From an uncultured Bacteroidales bacterium (GTDB taxonomy: Bacteria; Bacteroidota; Bacteroidia; Bacteroidales; Muribaculaceae), in assembly GCA_900544535.1 (NCBI GenBank), contig UQVH01000019.1:1-59641 (forward strand): DNA of 59,641 bases, given 5' to 3'. Made by a program: the position numbers and the translations under genes. Shown in pieces: positions 41,423 through 50,074 of this stretch (the stretch's first letter is position 1; every line of letters starts with the position of its first letter). The notes under the pieces are model-generated. The model was not told the origin of the DNA, did not search any database, and saw nothing but the letters and a program-made list of their open reading frames with translations.

Positions 41423-41442
41423 GGACGCTTTGAAAAGCGTCC
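41423..41442. repeat. 20-bp palindrome, subtype B (reverse)
   Basis: GGACGCTTT and AAAGCGTCC flank a GA centre, then CTACC. The core is identical to the copy at 5399-5418. With the copy 33 bp upstream it makes a BIME-like pair between the DUF4922 and SpoIID genes. Confidence 0.75.
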
Positions 41443-41497
41443 CTACCGGAGTCAATTCCATCATGCTTTTCAACAACCACTTAAACAGTCCCCGATA

Positions 41498-42832
41498 ATG
41501 CCAAAAGAACCGCGCGTAAAAGTCGGCATACTCAGCGCCCCGACCATAACTTTCACCCTCACAGGACTCTACATCCTCCCCTCAGGCGAGATGGTTTCAG
41601 GCCGTCAGGAAGTCAGCATCAGTGAATCGGGCCTCGCCGTCAGCTGGAACGGGAAGACTTATCCCTCTATCGAATTCGAGCCGACTTCATATCTCGGCGA
41701 CAGTTTCGAGCTTGAAGGGGTGACAATCGGGGTGGATTTCCACTGGGAACGCAAGGAGAACCAGCGTTTCCGCGGCGCGCTGCAGCTGATTGTCGAAAAC
41801 GGCAAAGTCACGGCGATCAACGAGGTAAACGTTGAGGACTATCTTGTCAGCGTGATCTCCAGTGAAATGAGTTCGACCTCCTCGCTTGAACTGCTTCGTG
41901 CCCACGCGGTTATCTCGCGCGGATGGGTGCTGTCGATGATATCGCGCGGAGCAACGCCGATCACCCCTGCCGAAAGCCGGTCCGACGTCAGGGCGCTCAA
42001 TCCGGGGCCTTCGCTGATAAAATACTGGGACCGCGAGGATCATCTCAACTTCGATGTCTGCGCCGACGACCACTGCCAGCGCTATCAGGGGATCACACGC
42101 ATCTCAACCGCCGTCGCCGCGGGAGCCGTGGCCGACACGCGCGGAATGGTGCTGACCCACAGAGGCGAGCTGTGCGACACGCGCTTCTCAAAGTGCTGCG
42201 GCGGAGTGTTCGAAGTCTTTGAAACATGCTGGGACGACAGTCCGCGTCCATATCTCCAGGCCCGGCGCGACGCCGTGGACCCGCTCGACTTTCCGGATCT
42301 CAGCATCGAAGAAAATGCCCTCAGCTGGATTCTCGACAAACCGGAAGCGTTCTGCAACACCGCCGACCGCCGTGTGCTCGCGCAGGTGCTCAACGGTTAC
42401 GATCAGGAGACGTCCGATTTCTACCGCTGGACCGAGACCCTGACGCAGGAAAAGATCTCACGCCTTATCCGCGAACGCCTCGGACGTGATTTGGGCGCGA
42501 TCATGAGCCTCACCCCCCTGACCCGCGGCACCTCCGGGCGCATCCGCGAGCTGAAAATCACCGGCACTAAAGGAGAAATCACCATCGGCAAGGAACTTAT
42601 GATCCGGCGCACCCTCTCGGACAGCCATCTTTACAGTTCGGCTTTCGTCGTCGAGCCGATGCCCGACGGCAGCGACGGCGTCCCCGCAGGCTTCACCCTC
42701 CGCGGCGCAGGCTGGGGCCACGGCGTAGGTCTCTGTCAGATCGGTGCCGCCATCATGGCCGACCGCGGCTACACCTACTCCGAAATCCTCTCCCGCTACT
42801 ACCCCGACTCCACACTCACGAAAATGTATTGA
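41498..42832 (+). CDS. SpoIID/LytB domain protein
   Basis: A 444-aa protein with a SpoIID fold, whose founding member in Bacillus is a lytic transglycosylase that acts on stem-stripped peptidoglycan glycans. Marks are INEVNVEDYLVSVISSEMSSTSSLELLRAHAVISRGWVLS (the catalytic Glu is in SSEM) and the C-terminal GAGWGHGVGLCQIGAAIMA. Cys residues in FSKCCGGVFEVFETCW could form a metal or disulfide site. No signal peptide is evident, so either the protein is cytoplasmic or a start lies further upstream. The preceding genes code for a glycosyltransferase and a HIT-like enzyme, an arrangement that suggests a glycan salvage or envelope task. Confidence 0.88.
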   Translation: MPKEPRVKVGILSAPTITFTLTGLYILPSGEMVSGRQEVSISESGLAVSWNGKTYPSIEFEPTSYLGDSFELEGVTIGVDFHWERKENQRFRGALQLIVENGKVTAINEVNVEDYLVSVISSEMSSTSSLELLRAHAVISRGWVLSMISRGATPITPAESRSDVRALNPGPSLIKYWDREDHLNFDVCADDHCQRYQGITRISTAVAAGAVADTRGMVLTHRGELCDTRFSKCCGGVFEVFETCWDDSPRPYLQARRDAVDPLDFPDLSIEENALSWILDKPEAFCNTADRRVLAQVLNGYDQETSDFYRWTETLTQEKISRLIRERLGRDLGAIMSLTPLTRGTSGRIRELKITGTKGEITIGKELMIRRTLSDSHLYSSAFVVEPMPDGSDGVPAGFTLRGAGWGHGVGLCQIGAAIMADRGYTYSEILSRYYPDSTLTKMY

Positions 42833-43101
42833 GATCAGGCGGTTAAAAAGAATGTCCGATCAATAATGAAATAATCATGAATCTGTTCCAATCCTATGAA
42901 ACAGTCTGTTAAACAATTACGGTATAACTTTTACAATTGGCAACCTTTTTGATTCAGGGTTTTCTTTCCCGCAGATTTATTCAAAATAATAGTCTTCAAA
43001 ATTTGCATATTTGATTATATTACACTATCGTTTGTAACGACAATTTCCGCCACGCCTCTTTTTAATGCGTACCAGGGCGGAACTTTTGCTTTTGTACACT
43101 T

Positions 43102-43953
43102 ATGGATTATACAAAACCGCCGTTGGATTATCCTCAGATCCTTCAATTGCTCAAAAATCGTAGATTAATTATCAGTAATGATAATGACGCTTTGGCACAA
43201 TTGAGAATTATGAGCTATTTCCGTTTAGCGAATTATCTTCGTCCAATGGAACAGGATAAGACAACACACATCTTCAAGCCTAACAGCCATTTCGACAATG
43301 CAGTCAATTTATATTTCTTCGATAAAAAACTTCGTGCATTGCTTTTTACAGCTATCCAAAGTTTTGAAATAGCTCTTAGATCGAAACTTATCCACCATTT
43401 TTCTATAATCTATGGTGCATTTTGGATTATGGATAGGAATTTGTTTTCAGATAAGAAAATTTTCACAGATTGTACAATCCGGATTCAGCAAGAAGTTTTT
43501 CGGTCAAAGGAAGATTTTATCCAAGAACATTTTGAGAATTATTCCAATCCGATAATCCCGCCTGTCTGGAAAACATTGGAAGTCATTTCTTTCGGTACTC
43601 TGTCACGTATTTTTTGTAATCTATCCGATAATGTAATTAAAAAACGAATTGCACGGGAGTTCAATCTTCCGCAACATAAAATACTTGAAAGCTGGTGCAA
43701 ATGTGCGGTTGCTCTCCGTAACTGCTTGGCTCACCATTCCAGAATATGGAATAGAAGATTCCCTTTCAAACCGCAGTTGCCTCATAATCTTAATGGCAAT
43801 TGGATTGATTGCTCAAAAACTCAAGACACAAAATTATATGCTCAAATTTGTTGTCTTGCATATCTGCAGGATGCTACACATCCCAATAACGATTTCAAAC
43901 AGCAACTGAAATCGTTATTAAGAGGGTGTTTCATAACAAGAGTTAAAATCTGA
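43102..43953 (+). pseudogene. Abi (AbiD/AbiF-like) HEPN protein, 3' end broken by a MITE
   Basis: An Abi_2-family abortive-infection protein. The N terminus MDYTKPPLDYPQILQLLKNRRLII and ISYFRLANYL-type segment are typical; the HEPN RNase motif R-x4-H is RNCLAH at residues 206-211, intact. A MITE entered after codon 273 (43922-44242), so the frame now reads ten wrong residues (RGCFITRVKI) and stops in the left terminal repeat. The lost tail lies at 44245-44319 in the matching frame. Joining the flanks gives a 297-aa protein with the family's usual ending. The truncated form keeps the catalytic motif, so partial activity is possible. The gene is A+T-rich, a sign of transfer. Confidence 0.85.
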
Positions 43954-44242
43954 GTGGTGTATCTTTTAGATAAATTATTGTAAATGAGGAAGGAGCATAG
44001 CGAGCTATGCGACTGACGAGTTTCAATAATTTAGCAAAAGAGACACCAGTACTAAGGTAACTTTAAATTACTTAAAGATGAAATTATTGACAGAAGAAAC
44101 GAACAATACCATCGCCTGCGAAAGTTTTGGGCGCCTATGGCTCTTCATCTCAGTCACATAGCTCGCTATGCTCCTTCGATTCAGAACCATATTCACCTCA
44201 AAACTTTCGCTCAGATTTTAACTGTTGTTATGAAACGCCCTC
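43922..44242. mobile_element. 321-bp MITE inside the abi gene
   Basis: Terminal inverted repeats of 33 bp (43922-43954 and 44210-44242) match at 31 positions and begin GAGGGYGTTTCATAAC. A 3-bp direct repeat TAA flanks the element (43919-43921 and 44243-44245), the TNA target type known from IS5-family elements. It encodes no transposase. Inside are a 21-bp inverted repeat (43989-44009 with 44157-44177) and an 11-bp one (44119-44129 with 44199-44209), giving large hairpins. A full element supplying the transposase is not seen in this window. Confidence 0.85.
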
Positions 44243-44244
44243 TA

Positions 44245-44319
44245 AAAGCCCATCCAAATGTAGATGTCTTTGCAATGGGATTCCCAGCCGGATGGGAAAA
44301 CGATCCATTATGGCTGTAA
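44245..44319 (+). pseudogene. Detached C-terminal remnant of the abi gene
   Basis: These 25 codons read KAHPNVDVFAMGFPAGWEND then PLWL and a stop. This is the conserved Abi ending (MGFP..W...PLW). After removal of the MITE and one copy of the TAA repeat it continues the abi frame without a shift. Confidence 0.85.
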
Positions 44320-44438
44320 TACGAATAATTGAATTTTATTCAAGACAATTATCTTTTAATGAAATACAACGTTTAAACCGTGTCCATCTGCAATCTGAAT
44401 TTTTCTAAAAGAATGACAATAATACCGGATTAATGTGC

Positions 44439-44446
44439 TATCTTTG
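44439..44446 (+). promoter_or_regulatory. Promoter -7 box for the SH3-like gene
   Basis: TATCTTTG matches TAnnTTTG and stands about 58 nt before the ATG at 44505. Confidence 0.55.
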
Positions 44447-44504
44447 TAGAAGTTTGGAATAAGCTCTCCGATTAAACTTATATAATAACTTCAAAACCAA
44501 TATC

Positions 44505-45338
44505 ATGAGAACTGTTTTATTCGCTGTGACGGCGGTTTTGACCGCTCTTGGCTGCGAGGCTGTCACTTTCCCTTTCAACGTTAAGGCTCCTGTCTGGAAT
44601 AAGGTTGCCGTATGTACGGCCGAGGAGGGCATCAACATCCGCAAAGCGCCCTCGACGTCTGCACAGCGAATGGTATATAATGAAGCTAAAATCGAGGATT
44701 ACGAAACTCCGCTGACTTGCCTGGGCTACTGGGCCTCCAAAACCGGTGGCAACATAAAGCCGGTACTTTTCAATGATATGGCTCCCGTGGTGGCCGAACA
44801 GCCGGGATGGGTCGAACTGCTAAATATAGGCACCGAAGGTCCACAAGGTCCTTCCAATGGCTGGGTAAGTGCAAAATATTGCAAAATCTCGGAAATTACA
44901 CCCATCACAGCCTCCGCCAAACCGGCCAAGCCATATTTCATGATTCTAAATACCGGCAGCGGTATTGAAGGGGAATACGGCATGTATTTCTCCGGCGATG
45001 ATATGAATGGCTTGGCAACATTCTATATCGGCCGCATAGCTGACGGAAAGCTGGTTTGCCCCTACGCATTCACATGCGATTACTACGATGCGAGCTATGA
45101 AGACAGTAAGGATGCCACGACCATCAGCGAGGAAAAGAATTCCGAGACCGGATACAAACTGACTCTGACAAGGCAGGGAACTTCAGCCATCATGGAGGAG
45201 TATGGACCGGTCTACTACATGGACCTTTCAAAGCTGTCGGCCCAAATGCTCAATTACATCATAAATCAGGCCAAACCGCTTGACAAATACACCACCACTG
45301 TTTATCTTTACGACAACTCTTATCATGAAATTTATTAA
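44505..45338 (+). CDS. Exported SH3-like domain protein
   Basis: A 277-aa protein with a short N-terminal signal (MRTVLFAVTAVLTALGCEA). Residues about 35-135 resemble a bacterial SH3 (SH3b) domain: VAVCTAEEGINIRKAPSTSA is the typical 'NIR.aPs' opening, and GWVSAKYC closes it. The C-terminal half (MYFSGDDMNGLATFYIGRIADGKLVCPYAF) is a beta-rich region that I do not recognise. It may bind peptidoglycan or another envelope glycan. It has its own promoter and is followed 73 bp later by the GH28 gene. Confidence 0.65.
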   Translation: MRTVLFAVTAVLTALGCEAVTFPFNVKAPVWNKVAVCTAEEGINIRKAPSTSAQRMVYNEAKIEDYETPLTCLGYWASKTGGNIKPVLFNDMAPVVAEQPGWVELLNIGTEGPQGPSNGWVSAKYCKISEITPITASAKPAKPYFMILNTGSGIEGEYGMYFSGDDMNGLATFYIGRIADGKLVCPYAFTCDYYDASYEDSKDATTISEEKNSETGYKLTLTRQGTSAIMEEYGPVYYMDLSKLSAQMLNYIINQAKPLDKYTTTVYLYDNSYHEIY

Positions 45339-45411
45339 GCGGTGGTAAAAACCGGCATCTAAGGCTTAACCCTTTGCAAATTCAATTAATTCAAATCATA
45401 TATCTAAACTC

Positions 45412-46914
45412 ATGAAACTTAGAAGTCTTTCAGCCTACGCAGTGGGGCTGGCGCTGGCTCTCGGCCAGATGACAGGCGCCGCTGCCCAGACCACTGACTA
45501 CTCTTCCTATTACAAGAATCTCCCTATCAAGCAGCCTCAGGTCGCGGCTCCCGTAATTCCGGCCTATGAAGTGAAGATCACCGATTTCGGTGGCGTCAAC
45601 GACGGCGTGACCCTCAACACCGAGGCTTTCGCCAAAGCTATGGCACATCTCGCATCGAAAGGGGGCGGACGACTCGTCGTGCCGGAAGGAATATGGTACA
45701 CAGGTCCAATCAATTTCGAAAGCAATGTAGAGCTACACCTCGAACGCGGCGCACTGGTACTTTTCAGCGAAAACCTCGCCGACTATCCGGCGGTAGCCTC
45801 CGACTGGGAAGGCCTCACCACCCACCGCGCAACCTCTCCCCTCTCGGCCCGCGACAAACATGACATCGCCATCACCGGCGACGGCACTTTCAACGGCAAC
45901 GGACAGAAATGGCGTCCGGTCAAGAAGGGTAAAATGACCGACAACCAGTGGAAAGAGCTGCTGAAAAGCGGCTGCACAAACGCCAAGGGCGACGTCTGGT
46001 TCCCCAACGAGCGCATCCGCGAGGTCTATGAGAACAAAGACCTTCAGAACAAGGTGCACCGCGGCGACAAGGAGACCGTTGAGTATGCTCACGACTTCCT
46101 GCGTCCGGTTCTGCTCTCGTTCATCGGCTGCAAGAACGTGCTTCTGAAAGACGCGACTTTCGAGAACTCACCGGCCTGGAATCTCCACCCGCTGCTCTGC
46201 GAAAACCTCATCATCGACAACCTCAATGTCCGCAATCCCTGGTATGCGCAGAACGGCGACGGCATCGACATCGAGTCGTGCAACCGCGTGTTGGTGATCA
46301 ACAGCCGCTTCGACGTGGGCGACGACGCCATCTGCATAAAGTCGGGCAAGGATAAGGACGGCCGCGAACGCGGAATCCCCTGCAAAGACGTGGTGATCGA
46401 AGGCTGCACGGTATATCACGGTCACGGTGGTTTCGTGATCGGTTCCGAGATGTCGGGCGGCTGCAAGGACATTGTGATCCGCAACAGCGTGTTCATCGGC
46501 ACCGACGTCGGTCTGCGCTTCAAATCGACCCGTGGCCGCGGAGGTGTTGTCGAGAACATCTACGTCGACAACATCAAGATGACCGACATAGCCGGCGAGG
46601 CACTGATCTTCGATATGTACTACGGCATCAAGCCCGGCGCCCCCGTGCCTCCCGTGACCGAAGAGACCCCCTCGTTCCGCAACATCTATATCAAGGACGT
46701 TGTATGCCGTTCGGCCAAACGCGCCGCACTCTTCAACGGCCTGCCAGAAATGCCGATGAAGAACGTGGTCATCACCGATTCGCGCTTCCGTGCCGACGCC
46801 GGCTTCATGCTCAACCATGTTGACGGCCTCACCCTCAAGAATGTCACCGTCGATGTGCCCGGCGATAAGATCACCGAAGGCGAAGGCGTCAAAAACGTAA
46901 ATCTGAAAAAGTGA
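45412..46914 (+). CDS. Glycoside hydrolase family 28 (polygalacturonase-like)
   Basis: A 500-aa exported right-handed beta-helix enzyme with a signal peptide (cleaved near GAAAQ, residue 26). GH28 active-site motifs are present in order: NGDGIDIES (for NTDG), VGDDAICIKSGKD (the DD pair), GHGGFVIGSEMSGG (GHG) and LRFKSTRGRGG (the RIK-type site). Such enzymes hydrolyse galacturonide bonds in pectin. The start-stop overlap with the next gene (GTGA) couples it to an MFS transporter, a sensible pair for uptake of the released sugar. A SusC/SusD system lies 5 kb away across the rnf cluster. Substrate details (homogalacturonan or rhamnogalacturonan) remain open. Confidence 0.93.
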   Translation: MKLRSLSAYAVGLALALGQMTGAAAQTTDYSSYYKNLPIKQPQVAAPVIPAYEVKITDFGGVNDGVTLNTEAFAKAMAHLASKGGGRLVVPEGIWYTGPINFESNVELHLERGALVLFSENLADYPAVASDWEGLTTHRATSPLSARDKHDIAITGDGTFNGNGQKWRPVKKGKMTDNQWKELLKSGCTNAKGDVWFPNERIREVYENKDLQNKVHRGDKETVEYAHDFLRPVLLSFIGCKNVLLKDATFENSPAWNLHPLLCENLIIDNLNVRNPWYAQNGDGIDIESCNRVLVINSRFDVGDDAICIKSGKDKDGRERGIPCKDVVIEGCTVYHGHGGFVIGSEMSGGCKDIVIRNSVFIGTDVGLRFKSTRGRGGVVENIYVDNIKMTDIAGEALIFDMYYGIKPGAPVPPVTEETPSFRNIYIKDVVCRSAKRAALFNGLPEMPMKNVVITDSRFRADAGFMLNHVDGLTLKNVTVDVPGDKITEGEGVKNVNLKK

Positions 46915-48194
46915 CTAAAAAACTGACCGGGAGTCGGAGTCCATGGGCGTGGATTCCGACTCTCTATTTTGCCCAAGGCCTGCCCTATGTGGCCGTGATG
47001 ACTATTTCGGTCATCATGTACAAGCGCCTCGGCATTTCCAACACAGACATCGCCCTCTACACCGGCTGGCTCTACCTGCCGTGGGTCATCAAACCGTTCT
47101 GGAGTCCCTTTGTCGACATCATCAGCACAAAGAGGCGCTGGACGCTCACGATGCAATGGCTGATCGCCGCGGCATTCGCGGGAATAGCATTCGCGCTACC
47201 CACCCCGCTGTGGTTTTCACTGACATTGGCCGTATTCTGGCTCGTAGGATTCACCTCGGCCACCCACGACATCGCCGCCGACGGCTATTATATGCTTGCG
47301 CTGACCGAGCACCAGCAGTCGCTCTACGTCGGGATACGCTCGACGTTCTACCGCGTGGCAACCGTCGTAGGCCAGGGAGTGTTGGTCATCATTGCAGGAG
47401 CCTTGGAGACCTCTACGGGCGACATTCCGCTGTCGTGGGCCATCATTTTCGGCATTCTCTCGCTGCTGTTTTTAGGCTTCGCGCTATACCACTCCTGGGC
47501 TATGCCGAAAGTGGAGCGCAAAGGCGCCGCTCTGCGCTCTGCCTCCGAGGTCTGGAAGGAGTTTATCGACGTCTTCGCCGAATTTTTCAGGAAGAAACAG
47601 GTGTGGGTGGCGATCGTGTTCATGCTGCTCTACCGTCTGCCGGAAGCACAGCTTGTCAAGCTCATCAATCCTTTCCTCCTTGATCCGACTGACGCCGGAG
47701 GTCTGGGACTCAGCACGGCGCAGGTCGGCATCGTCTACGGGACTGTGGGCATCATCGGCCTGACGGTCGGAGGCATCATCGGCGGTATCGTGGCCGCGCG
47801 CAAAGGTCTGAAATTCTGGCTGCGGCCGATGGCGTGGAGCATGTCGCTGACGTGTCTGACATTCGTCTATCTGAGCTTTGTACCATCGCCGTCGCTTCCG
47901 GTGATCAACATCTGCGTTTTCATAGAGCAGTTCGGCTACGGATTCGGTTTTACGGCCTACATGCTCTATCTGATCTATTTCTCCGAAGGACGCCACCGCA
48001 CCGCTCATTACAGCATCTGCACCGGATTCATGGCGCTCGGCATGATGCTGCCGGGTATGGCTGCGGGATGGATTCAGGAGACGATCGGTTATCAGAACTT
48101 TTTCCTGTGGACGATGGTCTGCTGCCTGGCGACAATAGGCGTGACCTACCTGATCAGAATCGACCCGTCGTTCGGTCGCAAAAAGCACGAATGA
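46911..48194 (+). CDS. MFS transporter coupled to GH28
   Basis: A 427-aa major facilitator protein with about twelve helices, starting with GTG at 46911 that overlaps the GH28 stop. The opening WAWIPTLYFAQGLPYVAVMTISVIMYKRLGISNTDIALYTG and the loop KPFWSPFVDIISTKRRW (the MFS A-motif position) recall the AmpG-like muropeptide permeases of Bacteroidetes. In this setting it may import galacturonides or other products of the upstream hydrolase; a muropeptide role is an alternative. A bidirectional terminator ends the unit. Confidence 0.85.
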   Translation: MTKKLTGSRSPWAWIPTLYFAQGLPYVAVMTISVIMYKRLGISNTDIALYTGWLYLPWVIKPFWSPFVDIISTKRRWTLTMQWLIAAAFAGIAFALPTPLWFSLTLAVFWLVGFTSATHDIAADGYYMLALTEHQQSLYVGIRSTFYRVATVVGQGVLVIIAGALETSTGDIPLSWAIIFGILSLLFLGFALYHSWAMPKVERKGAALRSASEVWKEFIDVFAEFFRKKQVWVAIVFMLLYRLPEAQLVKLINPFLLDPTDAGGLGLSTAQVGIVYGTVGIIGLTVGGIIGGIVAARKGLKFWLRPMAWSMSLTCLTFVYLSFVPSPSLPVINICVFIEQFGYGFGFTAYMLYLIYFSEGRHRTAHYSICTGFMALGMMLPGMAAGWIQETIGYQNFFLWTMVCCLATIGVTYLIRIDPSFGRKKHE

Positions 48195-48205
48195 CAACCT
48201 GCCAT

Positions 48206-48256
48206 AAAAAACGACTGCCATTGTTGCGTAAGATGCAGCAATGGCAGTCGTTTTTT
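48206..48256. terminator. Bidirectional terminator between MFS and rnfA genes
   Basis: AAAAAACGACTGCCATTG (48206-48223) and CAATGGCAGTCGTTTTTT (48239-48256) form an 18-bp stem whose ends give T runs on both strands. It serves the convergent MFS and rnfA transcripts. Confidence 0.9.
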
Positions 48257-48275
48257 ATATTCTTGGCGAGGGGGA

Positions 48276-48857
48276 TCAGCCGATCTTGATACCTGAGAAG
48301 CCCATGAAGGCCATAGCGAGAAGGCCGGCGCAGATCATTGCGATAGGCACCCCGCGCATTGCTTTGGGTACGGAGGTCATGGCTAACTGCTCGCGGATAC
48401 CTGCGAAAATGGAGATAGCCATTGTGAAACCGACAGCGGTCGCAAAAGCGTAGACGACGCTTTCACCGAGATTCATACCTTTCTGGACCACGGTGATGGC
48501 AACGCCGAGCACGGCGCAGTTGGTTGTGATCAGCGGAAGGAATACACCGAGGGCGCTGTAAAGCACGGGGGCGATTTTCTTGAGGATGATCTCAAGCATC
48601 TGCACGAGGGCGGCGATCACGAGGATGAAGACGATCGTCTGCATGAAGCCCAGACCGAAGGGGGTCAGGACGAGATCCTGAAGGAGCCAGGTGATGGCTG
48701 TGGCGAGGATCATTACAAAGGTCACTGCCGCACCCATGCCGACGGCGCTCGACAGTTTGCGCGACACGCCGATGAAGGGGCAAATGCCGAGGAACTGGGC
48801 AAATACGATGTTGTTGACAAAGATTGCCGTTATGATGATGGAAATATATTCGAGCAT
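48276..48857 (-). CDS. rnfA: Electron transport complex subunit RnfA (RsxA)
   Basis: RnfA is a six-helix inner-membrane subunit of the Rnf complex (ferredoxin:NAD oxidoreductase), homologous to NqrE. The 193-aa protein shows ISIIITAIFVNNIVFAQFLGICPFIGVSRKLSSAVGMG at the start, the paired Cys for the membrane FeS cluster in QFLGICPFIGVS and TTNCAVLGVAI, and GIREQLAMTSVPKAMRGVPIAMI at the end. It is the last gene of the rnfDGEA cluster. Order and length are normal. Confidence 0.96.
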   Translation of the reverse strand: MLEYISIIITAIFVNNIVFAQFLGICPFIGVSRKLSSAVGMGAAVTFVMILATAITWLLQDLVLTPFGLGFMQTIVFILVIAALVQMLEIILKKIAPVLYSALGVFLPLITTNCAVLGVAITVVQKGMNLGESVVYAFATAVGFTMAISIFAGIREQLAMTSVPKAMRGVPIAMICAGLLAMAFMGFSGIKIG

Positions 48858-48886
48858 TGTTTCTGACTGTTAGAGGATGAGACTGG

Positions 48887-49480
48887 TTAGCACTTTGCGG
48901 TTCTGATCTTTGTGAAGAGTGCGATGAGCAGACCGAGGGCGATGAACGCGCCGGGAGCGAGCACAAAGACGAGCGAGCCGAACTGTTCGGGATAGACGGT
49001 GAGATCGAAGATCTTGCCTGTTCCGAGGAACTCGCGCACGGCTCCGAGGAGGGTGAGCGCGATGGTGAATCCGAGACCGATGCCGATGCCGTCAAGACAG
49101 CTGTCGAGAACGCCGTGGCGCGAGGCAAAGGCTTCGGCGCGGCCGAGCACGATACAGTTTACCACAATCAGAGGGATGAAGATGCCGAGAGTCGCGTAGA
49201 GCGAGGGAACGTAGGCTTCCATCACGAGCTGGAGCACCGACACGAAAGCGGCGATGACCACGATGTAGGCCGGGATGCGCACTTTGGAGGGCACGAAGTT
49301 CTTGATCAGTGAGATGACCACGTTGGAGCAGATGAGCACTGCCATTGTGGCGAGTCCCATGCTCATGCCGTTGATGGCACTACCGGTGGTGCCGAGTGTG
49401 GGACACATACCCAGCATCAGGACGAATGTCGGGTTTTCGGCTATGATACCGTTGAAAAGTATTCTTAGTTTATCGTTCAT
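48887..49480 (-). CDS. rnfE: Electron transport complex subunit RnfE (RsxE)
   Basis: A 197-aa inner-membrane subunit homologous to NqrD. Signatures include the start FNGIIAENPTFVLMLGMCPTLGTTGSAINGMSMG with one cluster Cys and VVNCIVLGRAEAFASRHGVLDSCLDGIGIGLGF with the other. RnfA and RnfE pack as an inverted pair holding a membrane 2Fe-2S cluster. It is 29 bp upstream of rnfA and 15 bp downstream of rnfG. Confidence 0.96.
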   Translation of the reverse strand: MNDKLRILFNGIIAENPTFVLMLGMCPTLGTTGSAINGMSMGLATMAVLICSNVVISLIKNFVPSKVRIPAYIVVIAAFVSVLQLVMEAYVPSLYATLGIFIPLIVVNCIVLGRAEAFASRHGVLDSCLDGIGIGLGFTIALTLLGAVREFLGTGKIFDLTVYPEQFGSLVFVLAPGAFIALGLLIALFTKIRTAKC

Positions 49481-49495
49481 GGCTTGGGTATGAGA

Positions 49496-50074
49496 TTATT
49501 GGCGGTCAACAAATTGCTGTGAAGCCTGGTTGGCGAGAGTGAGAGCGCGCAGGAACGCACGTGAAGAGATGGTCGCAGCGGTGATCGCGTCGACATCGCC
49601 GCCGTCTTTGCTGACGGTGAGATTCGAGGTTGCGGCGTTGAGTCCGATGATGCTGTGGGCCGGGTTGCGGAACCATTCTTCCATCTTCGAACCGAGTCCG
49701 GGGGTCTCGGCATGCTGCATCACGGCATAACCTGTGATGTCGCCTGAGGGATTGAAGCCATACATCACGGTGATGTTGCCTGAGAAGCCGTTTGTGTCGT
49801 GGCTCTCGACGGCGATGCCTACGATCTCGCCGTCCTGACGGGCGGGAAATACGGTGACGGTCTCGCCGTTGACGGTGATTTCGGCGGCTTCGTCAGCGGG
49901 ATTGTTGTTGAAGCTGATTTCAGGAAGCACCTGTCCGATGGCTGCTTTCTGCTTTTCGGCTTTGGCCTGTTCGATCGGAGCCTTTGTGGCTGTGTAGACG
50001 CCTGCGAGTGCGGCTGCGGCGACTACGGTGATGACTCCGAGCGAGAGCACCATGTTTACAAGAGTGGATTTCAT
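49496..50074 (-). CDS. rnfG: Electron transport complex subunit RnfG (RsxG)
   Basis: A 192-aa periplasm-facing subunit with one N-terminal helix and an FMN-binding domain (homologous to NqrC). The flavin is attached by phosphodiester to the Thr at the end of DAITAATISS, where most members have S/T-G-A-T; here the third position is Ala for Gly (TAAT). Other marks are NGFSGNITVMYGFNPSGDITGYAVMQHAETPGLGSKM. The start overlaps the rnfD stop by 4 bp. Confidence 0.95.
   Translation of the reverse strand: MKSTLVNMVLSLGVITVVAAAALAGVYTATKAPIEQAKAEKQKAAIGQVLPEISFNNNPADEAAEITVNGETVTVFPARQDGEIVGIAVESHDTNGFSGNITVMYGFNPSGDITGYAVMQHAETPGLGSKMEEWFRNPAHSIIGLNAATSNLTVSKDGGDVDAITAATISSRAFLRALTLANQASQQFVDRQ

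Noticed and set aside
44137..44319. 60-codon frame beginning inside the MITE
   Set aside because: Only its last 25 codons are meaningful, as the detached end of the abi gene.
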